From Prosopocoilus inquinatus (taxonomy: Eukaryota; Arthropoda; Insecta; Coleoptera; Lucanidae): a DNA stretch of 64,000 bases. The stretch lies in contig JAYKNF010000014.1 of assembly GCA_036172665.1 (NCBI GenBank), positions 2,593,001 to 2,657,000 of the forward strand. Direction: 5' to 3'. The position numbers and the translations under genes are program-made. The notes under the pieces are model-generated. The model searched no databases, was not told where the DNA came from, and was given only the letters and a program-made list of their open reading frames with translations. Of this stretch, positions 10,998-24,544 are shown piece by piece (the first letter of the stretch is position 1; the number at the start of each line of letters is the position of its first letter).

Positions 10998-13900
10998 GTA
11001 TCTCACATCAGAGTTACTGGAGTCCATCGAAACGTCAAATAACATGATAGATAAGTAATTATCGATTAGATACAGCACAGGAACAACGCTAATACGTGTT
11101 GTTTCGTTTAAAACTATTTCCAGCTCCTGCTGCGTCCAAAAACTTTGTATCTCACATCAGACTTGCTGGAGTCCATCCAAACGTCAAATAACATGATAGA
11201 TGAGTAAGGATCGATTAGATACATCACAGGAACAACGCTAATATGTGTTGTTTCGTTTCAAACTATTTCCAGCTGCTGCTGCGTCCGAAAATTTCGTATC
11301 TCACATTAGAGTTACTGGAGTCCATCGAAACGTCAAATAACATAGTAGCTAAGTAAGGATCGATTAGATACATCACAGGAACAACGCTAATACGTGTTGT
11401 TTCGTTCAAAACTATTTCCAGCTTCTGCTGCGTCCAAAAACTTTGTATCTCACATCAGAGTTACTGGAGTCCATCCAAAAGTCAAATAATATGATAGATG
11501 AGTAAGGATCGATTAGATACATCACAGGAACAACGCTAATACGTGTTGTTTCGTTTAAAACTATTTCCAGCTTCGGCTGCGTCCGAGAACTTCGTATCTC
11601 ACGTCAGGGTTACTGGAGTCCATCCAAACGTCAAATAACATGATAGATAAGTAAGGATCGATTAGATACATCACTGGAACAACGCTAATGCATGTTGTTT
11701 CGTTTAAAACTATTTCTAGCTTCAGCTGCGTCCGAGAACTTCGTATCTCACATCTAAGTTACTGGAGTCCATCGTAACGCCAAATAACATGATAGATGAG
11801 TAAGGATCGATTAGATACATCACAGGAACAACGCTAATGCGTGTTGTTTCGTTTAAAACTATTTCCAGCTTCTGCTGCGTCCGAGAACTTCGTATCTCAC
11901 GTCAGGGTTACTGGAGTCCATCCAAACGTCAAATAACATGATAGATAAGTAAGGATCGATTAGATACAGCACAGGAACAACGCTAATACGTGTTCTTTCG
12001 TTTAAAACTATTTCCAGCTCCTGCTGCGTCCCAAAACTTTGTATCTCACATCAGACTCACTGGAGTCCATCCAAACGTCAAATAAAATGTTAGATAAGTA
12101 AGGATCGTTTAGATACATCACAGGAACAACGCTAATAGGTGGTGTATCGTTCAAAACTATTTCCAGCTTCTGCTGCGTCCGAAATCTTTGTATCTCTCAT
12201 CAGAGTTACTGGAGTCCACCCAAACGTCAAATAACATTATAGATGAGTAAGGATCGATTAGATACATCACAGGAACAACGCTAATACGTGTTGTTTCGTT
12301 TAAAACTATTTCCAGCTTCTGCTGCGTCCGAAAACGTCGTATCTCACAGAGTTACTGGAGTCCATCCAGACGTCAAATAACATGATAGATAAGTAAGGAT
12401 CGATTAGATACAGCACAGGGACAACGCTAATACGTGTTGTTTCGTTTAAAACTATTTCCAGCTCCTGCTGCGTCCAAAAACTTTGTATCTCACATCAGAC
12501 TTACTGGAGTGTATCCAAACGTTAAATAACATGTTAGATAAGTAAGGATCGTTTAGATACATCACAGGAGCAACGCCAATAGGTGTTGTTTCGTTCAAAA
12601 CTATTTCCAGCTTCTGCTGCGTATGAAATCTTTGTATCTCTCATCCTAGTTACTGGAGTACATCCAAACGTCAAATAACATGATAGATGAGTAAGGATCG
12701 ATTAGATACATCACAGGAACAACGCTAATACGTGTTGTTTCGTTTAATACTATTTCCAGCTTCTGCTGCGTCCGGAAACGTCGTATCTCACATCAGAGTT
12801 ACTGGAGTCCATCGAAACGTCAAATAACATGATAGATGAGTAAGGATCGATTAGATACATCACAGGAACAACGCTAATGCCTGTTGCTTCGTTTAAAACT
12901 ATTTCCAGCTTCTGCTGCGTCCGAGAACTTCGTATCTCACGTCAGGGTTACTGGAGTCCATCCAAACGTCAAATAACATGATAGATAAGTAAGGATCGAT
13001 TAGATACAGCACAGGAACAACGCTAATACGTGTTGTTTCGTTTAAAACTATTTCCAGCTCCTGCTGCGTCCCAAAACTTTGTATCTCACATCAGACACAC
13101 TGGAGTCCATCTAAACGTCAAATAACATGTTAGATAAGTAAGGATCGTTTAGATACATCACAGGAGCAACGCTAATAGGTGGTGTATCGTTCAAAAGTAT
13201 TTCCAGCTTCTGCCGCGTCCGAAATCTTTGTATCTCTCATCAGAGTTACTGGAGTCCACCCAAACGTCAAATAACATGATAGATGAGTAAGGATCGATTA
13301 GATACATCACAGGAACAACGCTAATACGTGTTGTTTCGTTTAAAACTATTTCCAGCTCCTGCTGCGTCCCAAAACTTTGTATCTCACATCAGACACACTG
13401 GAGTCCATCTAAACATCAAATAACATGTTAGATAAGTAAGGATCGTTTAGATACATCACAGGAACAACGCTAATAGGTGGTGTATCGTTCAAAAGTATTT
13501 CCAGCTTCTGCTGCGTCCGAAATCTTTGTATCTCTCATCAGAGTTACTGGAGTCCACCCAAACGTCAAATAACATGATAGATAAGTAAGGATCGATTAGA
13601 TACAGCACAGGAACAACGCTAATACGTGTTGTTTCGTTTAAAACTATTTCCAGCTCCTGCTGCGTCCAAAAACTTTGTGTCTCACATCAGAGTTACTGGA
13701 GTCCATCCAAACGTCAAATAACATGATAGATGAGTAAGGATCGATTAGATACATCACAGGAACAACGCTAATACGTGTTGTTTCGTTTAACACTATTTCC
13801 AGCTTCTGCTGCGTCCGAAAACTTCGTATCTCACATCAGAGTTACTGGAGTCCATCGAAACGTCAAATAACATGATAGATAAGTAAGTATCGATTAGATA

Positions 13901-15966
13901 CAGCACAGGAACAACGCTAATACGTGTTGTTTCGTTTAAAACTATTTCCAGCTCCTGCTGCGTCCAAAAACTTTGTATCTCACATCAGATTTACTGGAGT
14001 CCATCCAAACGTCAAATAACATGTTAGATAAGTAAGGATCGTTTAGATACATCACAGGAACAACGCTAATACGTGTTGTTTCGTTCAAAACTATTTCCAG
14101 CTTCTGCTGCGTCCGATAACTTTGTATCTCACATCAGAGTTACTGGAGTCTGTCCAAACGTTAAATAACATGATAGATGAGTAAGGATCGATTAGATACA
14201 TTACAGGAACAACGCTAATATGTGTTGTTTCGTTTAAAACTATTTCCAGCTGCTGCTGCGTCCGAAAACATCGTATCTCACATCAGAGTTACTGGAGTCC
14301 ATCGAAATGTCAAATAACATGATAGATAAGTAAGGATCGATTAGATACAGCACAGGAACAACGCTAATGCGTGTTGTTTCGTTTAAAACTATTTCTAGCT
14401 TCAGCTGGGTCCGAGAACTTCGTATCTCACATCTAAGTTACTGGAGTTCATCGAAACGCCAAATAACATGATAGATGAGTAAGGATCGATTAGATATATC
14501 ACAGGAACAACGCCAATGCGTGTTGTTTCGTTTAAAACTATTTCCAGCTTCTACTGCGTCCGAAAATTTCGTATCTCACATTAGAGTTACTGGAGTCCAT
14601 CGAAACGTCAAATAACATAGTAGCTAAGTAAGGATCGATTAGATACATCACAGGAACAACGCTAATGCGTGTTGTTTCGTTCAAAACTATTTCCAGCTTC
14701 TGCTGCGTCCGAAAACGTCGAATCTCACATCAGAGTTACTGGAGCCCATCGAAACGTCAAATAACATGATAGATAAGTAAGGATCGATTAGATACATCAC
14801 AGGAACATCGCTAATGCGTGTTGTTTCGTTTAAAACTATTTCCAGCTTCTGCTGCGTCCGAAAACGTCGTATCTCACATCAGAGTTACTGGAGCCCATCG
14901 AAACGTCAAATAACATAATAGATAAGTAAGGATCTATTAGATACAGCACAGGAACAACGCTTAAACGTGTTGTTTCGTTTAAAACTATTTCCAGCTTCTG
15001 CTGCGTCCGAAAACGTCGTATCTCACATCAGAGTTACTGGAGCCCATCGAAACGTCAAATAACATGATAGATAAGTAAGGATCGATTAGATACAGCACAG
15101 GAACAACGCTAAAACGTGTTGTTTCGTTTACAACTATTTCCAGCTCCTGCTGCGTCCGAAAACTTCGTATCTCACATCTAAGTTGCTGGAGTCCATCGAA
15201 ACGCCAAATAACATAATAGATGAGTAAGGATCGATTAGATACTTCACAGGAACAATGCTAATGCGTGTTGTTTCGTTTAAAACTATTTCCAGCTTCTGCT
15301 GCGTCCGAGAACTTCGTATCTCACGTCAGGGTTACTGGAGTCCATCCAAACGTCAAATAACATAATAGATAAGTAAGGATCGATTAGATACACCACAGGA
15401 ACAACGCTAATACGTGGTGTTTCGTTTAAAACTATTTCCAGCTCCTGCTGCGTCCAAAAACTTTTTATCTCTCATCAGACTTACTGGAGTCCATCCAAAC
15501 GTCAAATAACATGTTAGATAAGTAAGGATCGTTTAGATACATCACAGGAACAACGCTAATAGGTGGTGTTTCGTTTAAAACTATTTCCAGCTCCTGCTGC
15601 TTCCAAAAACTTTGTATCTCACATCAGACTTACTGGAGTCCATCCAAACTTTAAATTACATGTTAGATAAGTAAGGATCGATTAGATACATCACAGGAAC
15701 AACGCTAATACGTGTTGCTTCGTTTAAAACTATTTCCAGCTTCTGCTGCGTCCGAAAACGTCGTATCTCACATTAGAGTTACTGGAGTCCATCGAAACGT
15801 CAAATAACATAGTAGCTAAGTAAGGATCGATTAGATACATCACAGGAACAACGCTAATGCGTGTTGTTTCGTTTAAAACTATTTCCAGCTTCTGCTGCGT
15901 CCGAAAACGTCGTATCTCACATCAGAGCTACTGGAGTCCATCGAAACGCCAAATAACATGATAGAT
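10998..15966. repeat. Long HOR block, copy 2 (about 5.0 kb)
   Basis: Partner of 3,409-8,231 and keeps the monomer missing there (about 13,970-14,110). It has a 3-bp deletion near 12,348 (CTCACAGAG for CTCACATCAGAG). Its first 1.3 kb also matches the 7.27-kb unit at about 26,400-27,700 (offset 15,403). The end of this block overlaps the first copy of the 12-monomer block below. Confidence 0.85.
13100..15014. repeat. 12-monomer block, copy 1
   Basis: Matches 17,272-19,184 at an offset of 4,172 bp (28 monomers). Markers in order are AGGTGGTGTATCG, GTAAGTATCG, CCGATAACTTTG, CAGCTGCTGCTGCG, CAGCTGGGTCC, GTCGAATC (14,717), AACATCGC and GCTTAAACG (14,959). The second half is cassette S. Confidence 0.85.
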
Positions 15967-16289
15967 GAGTAAGGATCGATTAGATATATCACAGGAACAA
16001 CGCCAATACGTGTTGCTTCGTTTAAAACTATTTCCAGCTTCTGCTGCGTCCGAAAACGTCGTATCTCACATCAGAGTTACTGGAGTCCATCGAAACGTCA
16101 AATAACATGATAGATAAGTAATTATCTATTAGATACAGCACAGGAACAACGCTAATACGTGTTGTTTCGTTTAAAACTATTTCCAGCTCCTGCTGCGTCC
16201 AAAAACTTTGTATCTCACATCAGACTTACTGGAGTCCATCCAAACGTCAAATAACATGATTGATGAGTAAGGATCGATTAGATACATCA

Positions 16290-17128
16290 CAGGAACAACG
16301 CTAATATGTGTTGTTTCGTTTAAAACTATTTCCAGCTGCTGCTGCGTCCGAAAACATCGTATCTCACATCAGAGTTACTGGAGTCCATCGAAATGTCAAA
16401 TAACATGATAGATAAGTAAGGATCGATTAGATACAGCACAGGAACAACGCTAATGCGTGTTGTTTCGTTTAAAACTATTTCTAGCTTCAGCTGGGTCCGA
16501 GAACTTCGTATCTCACATCTAAGTTACTGGAGTTCATCGAAACGCCAAATAACATGATAGATGAGTAAGGATCGATTAGATATATCACAGGAACAACGCC
16601 AATGCGTGTTGTTTCGTTTAAAACTATTTCCAGCTTCTGCTGCGTCCGAAAATTTCGTATCTCACATTAGAGTTACTGGAGTCCATCGAAACGTCAAATA
16701 ACATAGTAGCTAAGTAAGGATCGATTAGATACATCACAGGAACAACGCTAATGCGTGTTGTTTCGTTCAAAACTATTTCCAGCTTCTGCTGCGTCCGAAA
16801 ACGTCGAATCTCACATCAGAGTTACTGGAGCCCATCGAAACGTCAAATAACATGATAGATAAGTAAGGATCGATTAGATACATCACAGGAACATCGCTAA
16901 TGCGTGTTGTTTCGTTTAAAACTATTTCCAGCTTCTGCTGCGTCCGAAAACGTCGTATCTCACATCAGAGTTACTGGAGCCCATCGAAACGTCAAATAAC
17001 ATAATAGATAAGTAAGGATCTATTAGATACAGCACAGGAACAACGCTTAAACGTGTTGTTTCGTTTAAAACTATTTCCAGCTTCTGCTGCGTCCGAAAAC
17101 GTCGTATCTCACATCAGAGTTACTGGAG
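16290..17128. repeat. Cassette S copy between 12-monomer blocks
   Basis: About 840 bp matching 14,204-15,042 at 2,086 bp (14 monomers). GTCGAATC is at 16,803 and GCTTAAACG at 17,045. It diverges at 17,129, where CCATCC replaces CCCATCG. Confidence 0.8.
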
Positions 17129-17271
17129 TCCATCCAAACGTCAAATAACATGATAGATGAGTAAGGATCGATTAGATACATCACAGGAACAACGCTAATA
17201 CGTGTTGTTTCGTTTAAAACTATTTCCAGCTTCGGCTGCGTCCGAGAACTTCGTATCTAAAGTCAGGGTTA

Positions 17272-19184
17272 CTGGAGTCCATCCAAACGTCAAATAACAT
17301 GTTAGATAAGTAAGGATCGTTTAGATACATCACAGGAACAACGCTAATAGGTGGTGTATCGTTCAAAAGTATTTCCAGCTTCTGCTGCGTCCGAAATCTT
17401 TGTATCTCTCATCAGAGTTACTGGAGTCCACCCAAACGTCAAATAACATGATAGATGAGTAAGGATCGATTAGATACATCACAGGAACAACGCTAATACG
17501 TGTTGTTTCGTTTAAAACTATTTCCAGCTCCTGCTGCGTCCCAAAACTTTGTATCTGACATCAGACACACTGGAGTCCATCTAAACGTCAAATAACATGT
17601 TAGATAAGTAAGGATCGTTTAGATACATCACAGGAACAACGCTAATAGGTGGTGTATCGTTCAAAAGTATTTCCAGCTTCTGCTGCGTCCGAAATCTTTG
17701 TATCTCTCATCAGAGTTACTGGAGTCCACCCAAACGTCAAATAACATGATAGATAAGTAAGGATCGATTAGATACAGCACAGGAACAACGCTAGTACGTG
17801 TTGTTTCGTTTAAAACTATTTCCAGCTCCTGCTGCGTCCAAAAACTTTGTCTCTCACATCAGAGTTACTGGAGTCCATCCAAACGTCAAATAACATGATA
17901 GATGAGTAAGGATCGATTAGATACATCACAGGAACAACGCTAATACGTGTTGTTTCGTTTAAAACTATTTCCAGCTTCTGCTGCGTCCGAAAACTTCGTA
18001 TCTCACATCAGAGTTACTGGAGTCCATCGAAACGTCAAATAACATGATAGATAAGTAAGTATCGATTAGATACAGCACAGGAACAACGCTAATACGTGTT
18101 GTTTCGTTTAAAACTATTTCCAGCTCCTGCTGCGTCCAAAAACTTTGTATCTCACATCAGACTTACTGGAGTCCATCCAAACGTCAAATAACATGTTAGA
18201 AAAGTAAGGACCGTTTAGATACATCACAGGAACAACGCTAATACGTGTTGTTTCGTTCAAAACTATTTCCAGCTTCTGCTGCGTCCGATAACTTTGTATC
18301 TCACATCAGAGTTACTGGAGTCTGTCCAAACGTTAAATAACATGATAGATGAGTAAGGATCGATTAGATACATTACAGGAACAACGCTAATATGTGTTGT
18401 TTCGTTTAAAACTATTTCCAGCTGCTGCTGCGTCCGAAAACATCGTATCTCACATCAGAGTTACTGGAGTCCATCGAAATGTCAAATAACATGATAGATA
18501 AGTAAGGATCGATTAGATACAGCACAGGAACAACGCTAATGCGTGTTGTTTCGTTTAAAACTATTTCTAGCTTCAGCTGATTCCGAGAACTTCGTATCTC
18601 ACATCTAAGTTACTGGAGTTCATCGAAACGCCAAATAACATGATAGATGAGTAAGGATCGATTAGATATATCACAGGAACAACGCCAATGCGTGTTGTTT
18701 CGTTTAAAACTATTTCCAGCTTCTGCTGCGTCCGAAAATTTCGTATCTCACATTAGAGTTACTGGAGTCCATCGAAACGTCAAATAACATAGTAGCTAAG
18801 TAAGGATCGATTAGATACATCACAGGAACAACGCTAATGCGTGTTGTTTCGTTCAAAACTATTTCCAGCTTCTGCTGCGTCCGAAAACGTCGAATCTCAC
18901 ATCAGAGTTACTGGAGCCCATCGAAACGTCAAATAACATGATAGATAAGTAAGGATCGATTAGATACATCACAGGAACATCGCTAATGCGTGTTGTTTCG
19001 TTTAAAACTATTTCCAGCTTCTGCTGCGTCCGAAAACGTCGTATCTCACATCAGAGTTACTGGAGCCCATCGAAACGTCAAATAACATAATAGATAAGTA
19101 AGGATCTATTAGATACAGCACAGGAACAACGCTTAAACGTGTTGTTTCGTTTAAAACTATTTCCAGCTTCTGCTGCGTCCGAAA
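17272..19184. repeat. 12-monomer block, copy 2
   Basis: GTCGAATC lies at 18,889 and GCTTAAACG at 19,131. From about 17,397 it is directly followed by copy 3 with a period of 1,788 bp (12 monomers). The switch point is sharp: at about 19,184 the sequence changes from the GTCGTATC context to GAAATCTTTG as the next copy begins. Confidence 0.85.
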
Positions 19185-20972
19185 TCTTTGTATCTCTCAT
19201 CAGAGTTACTGGAGTCCACCCAAACGTCAAATAACATGATAGATGAGTAAGGATCGATTAGATACATCACAGGAACAACGCTAATACGTGTTGTTTCGTT
19301 TAAAACTATTTCCAGCTCCTGCTGCGTCCCAAAACTTTGTATCTCACATCAGACACACTGGAGTCCATCTAAACGTCAAATAACATGTTAGATAAGTAAG
19401 GATCGTTTAGATACATCACAGGAACAACGCTAATAGGTGGTGTATCGTTCAAAAGTATTTCCAGCTTCTGCTGCGTCCGAAATCTTTGTATCTCTCATCA
19501 GAGTTACTGGAGTCCACCCAAACGTCAAATAACATGATAGATAAGTAAGGATCGATTAGATACAGCACAGGAACAACGCTAATACGTGTTTTTTCGTTTA
19601 AAACTATTTCCAGCTCCTGCTGCGTCCAAAAACTTTGTATCTCACATCAGAGTTACTGGAGTCCATCCAAACGTCAAATAACATGATAGATGAGTAAGGA
19701 TCGATTAGATACATCACAGGAACAACGCTAATACGTGTTGTTTCGTTTAAAACTATTTCCAGCTTCTGCTGCGTCCGAAAACTTCGTATCTCACATCAGA
19801 GTTACTGGAGTCCATCGAAACGTCAAATAACATGATAGATAAGTAAGTATCGATTAGATACAGCACAGGAACAACGCTAATACGTGTTGTTTCGTTTAAA
19901 ACTATTTCCAGCTCCTGCTGCGTCCAAAAACTTTGTATCTCACATCAGACTTACTGGAGTCCATCCAAACGTCAAATAACATGTTAGATAAGTAAGGATC
20001 GTTTAGATACATCACAGGAACAACGCTAATACGTGTTGTTTCGTTCAAAACTATTTCCAGCTTCTGCTGCGTCCGATAACTTTGTATCTCACATCAGAGT
20101 TACTGGAGTCTGTCCAAACGTTAAATAACATGATAGATGAGTAAGGATCGATTAGATACATTACAGGAACAACGCTAATATGTGTTGTTTCGTTTAAAAC
20201 TATTTCCAGCTGCTGCTGCGTCCGAAAACATCGTATCTCACATCAGAGTTACTGGAGTCCATCGAAATGTCAAATAACATGATAGATAAGTAAGGATCGA
20301 TTAGATACAGCACAGGAACAACGCTAATGCGTGTTGTTTCGTTTAAAACTATTTCTAGCTTCAGCTGGGTCCGAGAACTTCGTATCTCACATCTAAGTTA
20401 CTGGAGTTCATCGAAACGCCAAATAACATGATAGATGAGTAAGGATCGATTAGATATATCACAGGAACAACGCCAATGCGTGTTGTTTCGTTTAAAACTA
20501 TTTCCAGCTTCTGCTGCGTCCGAAAATTTCGTATCTCACATTAGAGTTACTGGAGTCCATCGAAACGTCAAATAACATAGTAGCTAAGTAAGGATCGATT
20601 AGATACATCACAGGAACAACGCTAATGCGTGTTGTTTCGTTCAAAACTATTTCCAGCTTCTGCTGCGTCCGAAAACGTCGAATCTCACATCAGAGTTACT
20701 GGAGCCCATCGAAACGTCAAATAACATGATAGATAAGTAAGGATCGATTAGATACATCACAGGAACATCGCTAATGCGTGTTGTTTCGTTTAAAACTATT
20801 TCCAGCTTCTGCTGCGTCCGAAAACGTCGTATCTCACATCAGAGTTACTGGAGCCCATCGAAACGTCAAATAACATAATAGATAAGTAAGGATCTATTAG
20901 ATACAGCACAGGAACAACGCTTAAACGTGTTGTTTCGTTTAAAACTATTTCCAGCTTCTGCTGCGTCCGAAA
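19185..20972. repeat. 12-monomer block, copy 3 (direct tandem of copy 2)
   Basis: Repeats 17,397-19,184 at offset 1,788. GTCGAATC is at 20,677 and GCTTAAACG at 20,919. Very few single-base differences are seen between the two copies, which suggests a recent unequal exchange. Confidence 0.87.
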
Positions 20973-20978
20973 ACGTCG

Positions 20979-21833
20979 TATCTCACATCAGAGTTACTGG
21001 AGTCCATCCAAACGTCAAATAACATGATAGATGAGTAAGGATCGATTAGATATATCACAGGAACAACGCCAATACGTGTTGCTTCGTTTAAAACTATTTC
21101 CAGCTTCTGCTGCGTCCGAAAACGTCGTATCTCACATCAGAGTTACTGGAGTCCATCGAAACGTCAAATAACATGATAGATAAGTAATTATCTATTAGAT
21201 ACAGCACAGGAACAACGCTAATACGTGTTGTTTCGTTTAAAACTATTTCCAGCTCCTGCTGCGTCCAAAAACTTTGTATCTCACATCACACTTACTGGAG
21301 TCCATCCAAACGTCAAATAACATGATAGATGAGTAAGGATCGATTAGATACATCACAGGAACAACGCTAATATGTGTTGTTTCGTTTCAAACTATTTCCA
21401 GCTGCTGCTGCGTCCGAAAATTTCGTATCTCACATTAGAGTTACTGGAGTCCATCGAAACGTCAAATAACATAGTAGCTAAGTAAGGATTGATTAGATAC
21501 ATCACAGGAACAACGCTAAAACGTGTTGTTTCGTTCAAAACTATTTCCAGCTTCTGCTGCGTCCAAAAACTTTGTATCTCACATCAGAGTTACTGGAGTC
21601 CATCCAAACGTCAAATAACATGATAGATGAGTAAGGATCGATTAGATACATCCCAGGAACAACGCTAATACGTGTTGTTTCGTTTAAAACTATTTCCAGC
21701 TTCGGCTGCGTCCGAGAACTTCGTATCTAAAGTCAGGGTTACTGGAGTCCATCCAAACGTCAAATAACATGATAGATAAGTAAGGATCGATTAGATACAT
21801 CACAGGAACAACGCTAATGCATGTTGTTTCGTT
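20979..21833. repeat. Second copy of the 8,913-9,767 block
   Basis: Offset 12,066 from the first copy. It ends where GCATGTTGTTTCGTT changes from TAAAACTATTTCTAG to CAAAACTATTTCCAG at 21,834. Confidence 0.75.
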
Positions 21834-21984
21834 CAAAACTATTTCCAGCTCCTGCTGCGTCCAAAGACTTTGTATGTCACATCAGACTTACTGGAGTGTA
21901 TCCAAACTTTAAATAACATGTTAGATAAGTAAGGATCGTTTAGATACATCACAGGAACAACGCTAATAGGTGTTGTTTCGTTCA

Positions 21985-21998
21985 AAACTATAGATAAG
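21985..21998. other. Rearrangement junction: truncated monomer
   Basis: ACTAT (to 21,991, monomer position 103) is joined to AGATAAGTAAGG (from 21,992, monomer position 35 of the next unit). Eighty bases of the register are missing. The two sides share a 2-bp AT at the join, compatible with end joining with microhomology. The right side continues as a block also found at 22,588. Confidence 0.92.
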
Positions 21999-24544
21999 TA
22001 AGGATCGATTAGATACAGCACAGGAACAACGCTTAAACGTGTTGTTTCGTTTAAAACTATTTCCAGCTTCTGCTGCGTCCGAAAACGTCGTATCTCACAT
22101 CAGAGTTACTGGAGCCCATCGAAACGTCAAATAACATGATAGATAAGTAAGGATCGATTAGATACAGCACAGGAACAACGCTAAAACGTGTTGTTTCGTT
22201 TACAACTATTTCCAGCTCCTGCTGCGTCCGAAAACTTCGTATCTCACATCTAAGTTACTGGAGTCCATCGAAACGCCAAATAACATGATAGATGAGTAAG
22301 GATCGATTAGATACATCACAGGAACAACGCTAATACGTGTTGTTTCGTTTAAAACTATTTCCAGCTTCTGCTGCGTCCGAAAACGTCGTATCTCACATTA
22401 GAGTTACTGGAGTCCATCGAAACGTCAAATAACATAGTAGCTAAGTAAGGATCGATTAGATACATCACAGGAACAACGCTAATGCGTGTTGTTTCGTTTA
22501 AAACTATTTCCAGCTTCTGCTGCGTCCGAAAACGTCGTATCTCACATCAGAGCTACTGGAGTCCATCGAAACGCCAAATAACATGATAGATAAGTAAGGA
22601 TCGATTAGATACAGCACAGGAACAACGCTTAAACGTGTTGTTTCGTTTAAAACTATTTCCAGCTTCTGCTGCGTCCGAAAACGTCGTATCTCACATCAGA
22701 GTTACTGGAGCCCATCGAAACGTCAAATAACATGATAGATAAGTAAGGATCGATTAGATACAGCACAGGAACAACGCTAAAACGTGTTGTTTCGTTTACA
22801 ACTATTTCCAGCTCCTGCTGCGTCCGAAAACTTCGTATCTCACATCTAAGTTACTGGAGTCCATCGAAACGCCAAATAACATGATAGATGAGTAAGGATC
22901 GATTAGATACTTCACAGGAACAAGCTAATGCGTGTTGTTTCGTTTAAAACTATTTCCAGCTTCTGCTGCGTCCGAGAACTTCGTATCTCACGTCAGGGTT
23001 ACTGGAGTACATCCAAACGTCAAATAACATAGTAGCTAAGTAAGGATCGATTAGATACAGCACAGGAACAACGCTAAAACGTGTTGTTTCGTTTACAACT
23101 GTTTCCAGCTCCTGCTGCGTCCGAAAACTTCGTATCTCACATCAGAGTTACTGGAGCCCATCGAAACGTCAAATAACATGATAGATAAGTAAGGATCGAT
23201 TAGATACAGCACAGGAACAACGCTAAAACGTGTTGTTTCGTTTACAACTATTTCCAGCTCCTGCTGCTTACGAAAACTTCGTATCTCACATCTAAGTTAC
23301 TGGAGTCCATCGAAACGCCAAATAACATGATAGATGAGTAAGGATCGATTAGATACTTCACAGGAACAACGCTAATGCGTGTTGTTTCGTTTAAAACTAT
23401 TTCCAGCTCCTGCTGCGTCCAAAAACTTTGTATCTCACATCAGACTTACTGGAGTCCATCCAAACGTCAAATAACATGTTAGATAAGTAAGGATCGTTTA
23501 GATACATCACAGGAATAACGCTAATACGTGTTGTTTCGTTCAAAACTATTTCCAGCTTCTACTGCGTCCGAGAACTTTGTATCTCCCATCAGAGTTACTG
23601 GAGTCCGTCCAAACGTCAAATAACATGATAGATGAGTAGGGATCGATTAGATACATCACAGGAACAACGCTAATACGTGTTGTTTCGTTTAAAACTATTT
23701 CCAGCTTCTGCTGCGTCCGAGAACTTCGTATCTCACGTCAGGGTTACTGGAGTACATCCAAACGTCAAATAACATGTTAGATAAGTAAGGATCGTTTAGA
23801 TACATCACAGGAACAACGCTAATACGTGTTGTTTCGTTCAAAACTATTTCCAGCTTCTACTGCGTCCGAGAACTTTGTATCTCCCATCAGAGTTACTGGA
23901 GTCCGTCCAAACGTCAAATAACATGATAGATGAGTAAGGATCGATTAGATACATCACAGGAACAACGCTAATGCGTGTTGTTTCGTTTAAAACTATTTCT
24001 AGCTTCAGCTGCGCCCGAGAACTTCGTATCTCACATCTAAGTTACTGGAGTCCATCGTAACACCAAATAACATGATAGATGAGTAAGGATCGATTAGATA
24101 CATCACAGGAACAACGCTAATGCGTGTTGTTTCGTTTAAAACTATTTCCAGCTTCTGCTGCGTCCGAGAACTTCGTATCTCACGTCAGGGTTACTGGAGT
24201 CCATCCAAACGTCAAATAACATGATAGATAAGTAAGGATCAATTAGATACAGCACAAGAACAACGCTAATACGTGTTGTTTCGTTTAAAACTATTTCCAG
24301 CTCCTGCTGCGTCTCAAAACTTTGTATCTCACATCAGACTTACTGGAGTCCATCCAAACGTCAAATAACATGTTAGATAAGTAAGGATCGTTTAGATACA
24401 TCACAGGAACAACGCTAATAGGTGGTGTTTCGTTCAAAACTATTTCCAGCTTCTGCTGCGTCCGAAATCTTTGTATGTCTCATCAGAGTTACTGGAGTCC
24501 ATCCAAACGTCAAATAACATGATAGATGAGTAAGGATCGATTAT
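21992..24544. repeat. Locally scrambled zone of short tandem duplications
   Basis: 21,992-22,315 is repeated at 22,588-22,911 (596 bp, four monomers). A monomer with CTAAAACGTG and TTTACAAC recurs near 22,180, 22,777, 23,075 and 23,225. A two-monomer unit with CTTCTACTGCG is repeated at 298 bp (23,523 and 23,821). A 1-bp deletion is at 22,924. Short-range copying here contrasts with the multi-kilobase blocks on both sides. Confidence 0.75.

Noticed and set aside
12081..12086. AATAAA as a polyadenylation signal
   Set aside because: It is a one-base variant of the AATAAC found in nearly every monomer, with no transcript context.
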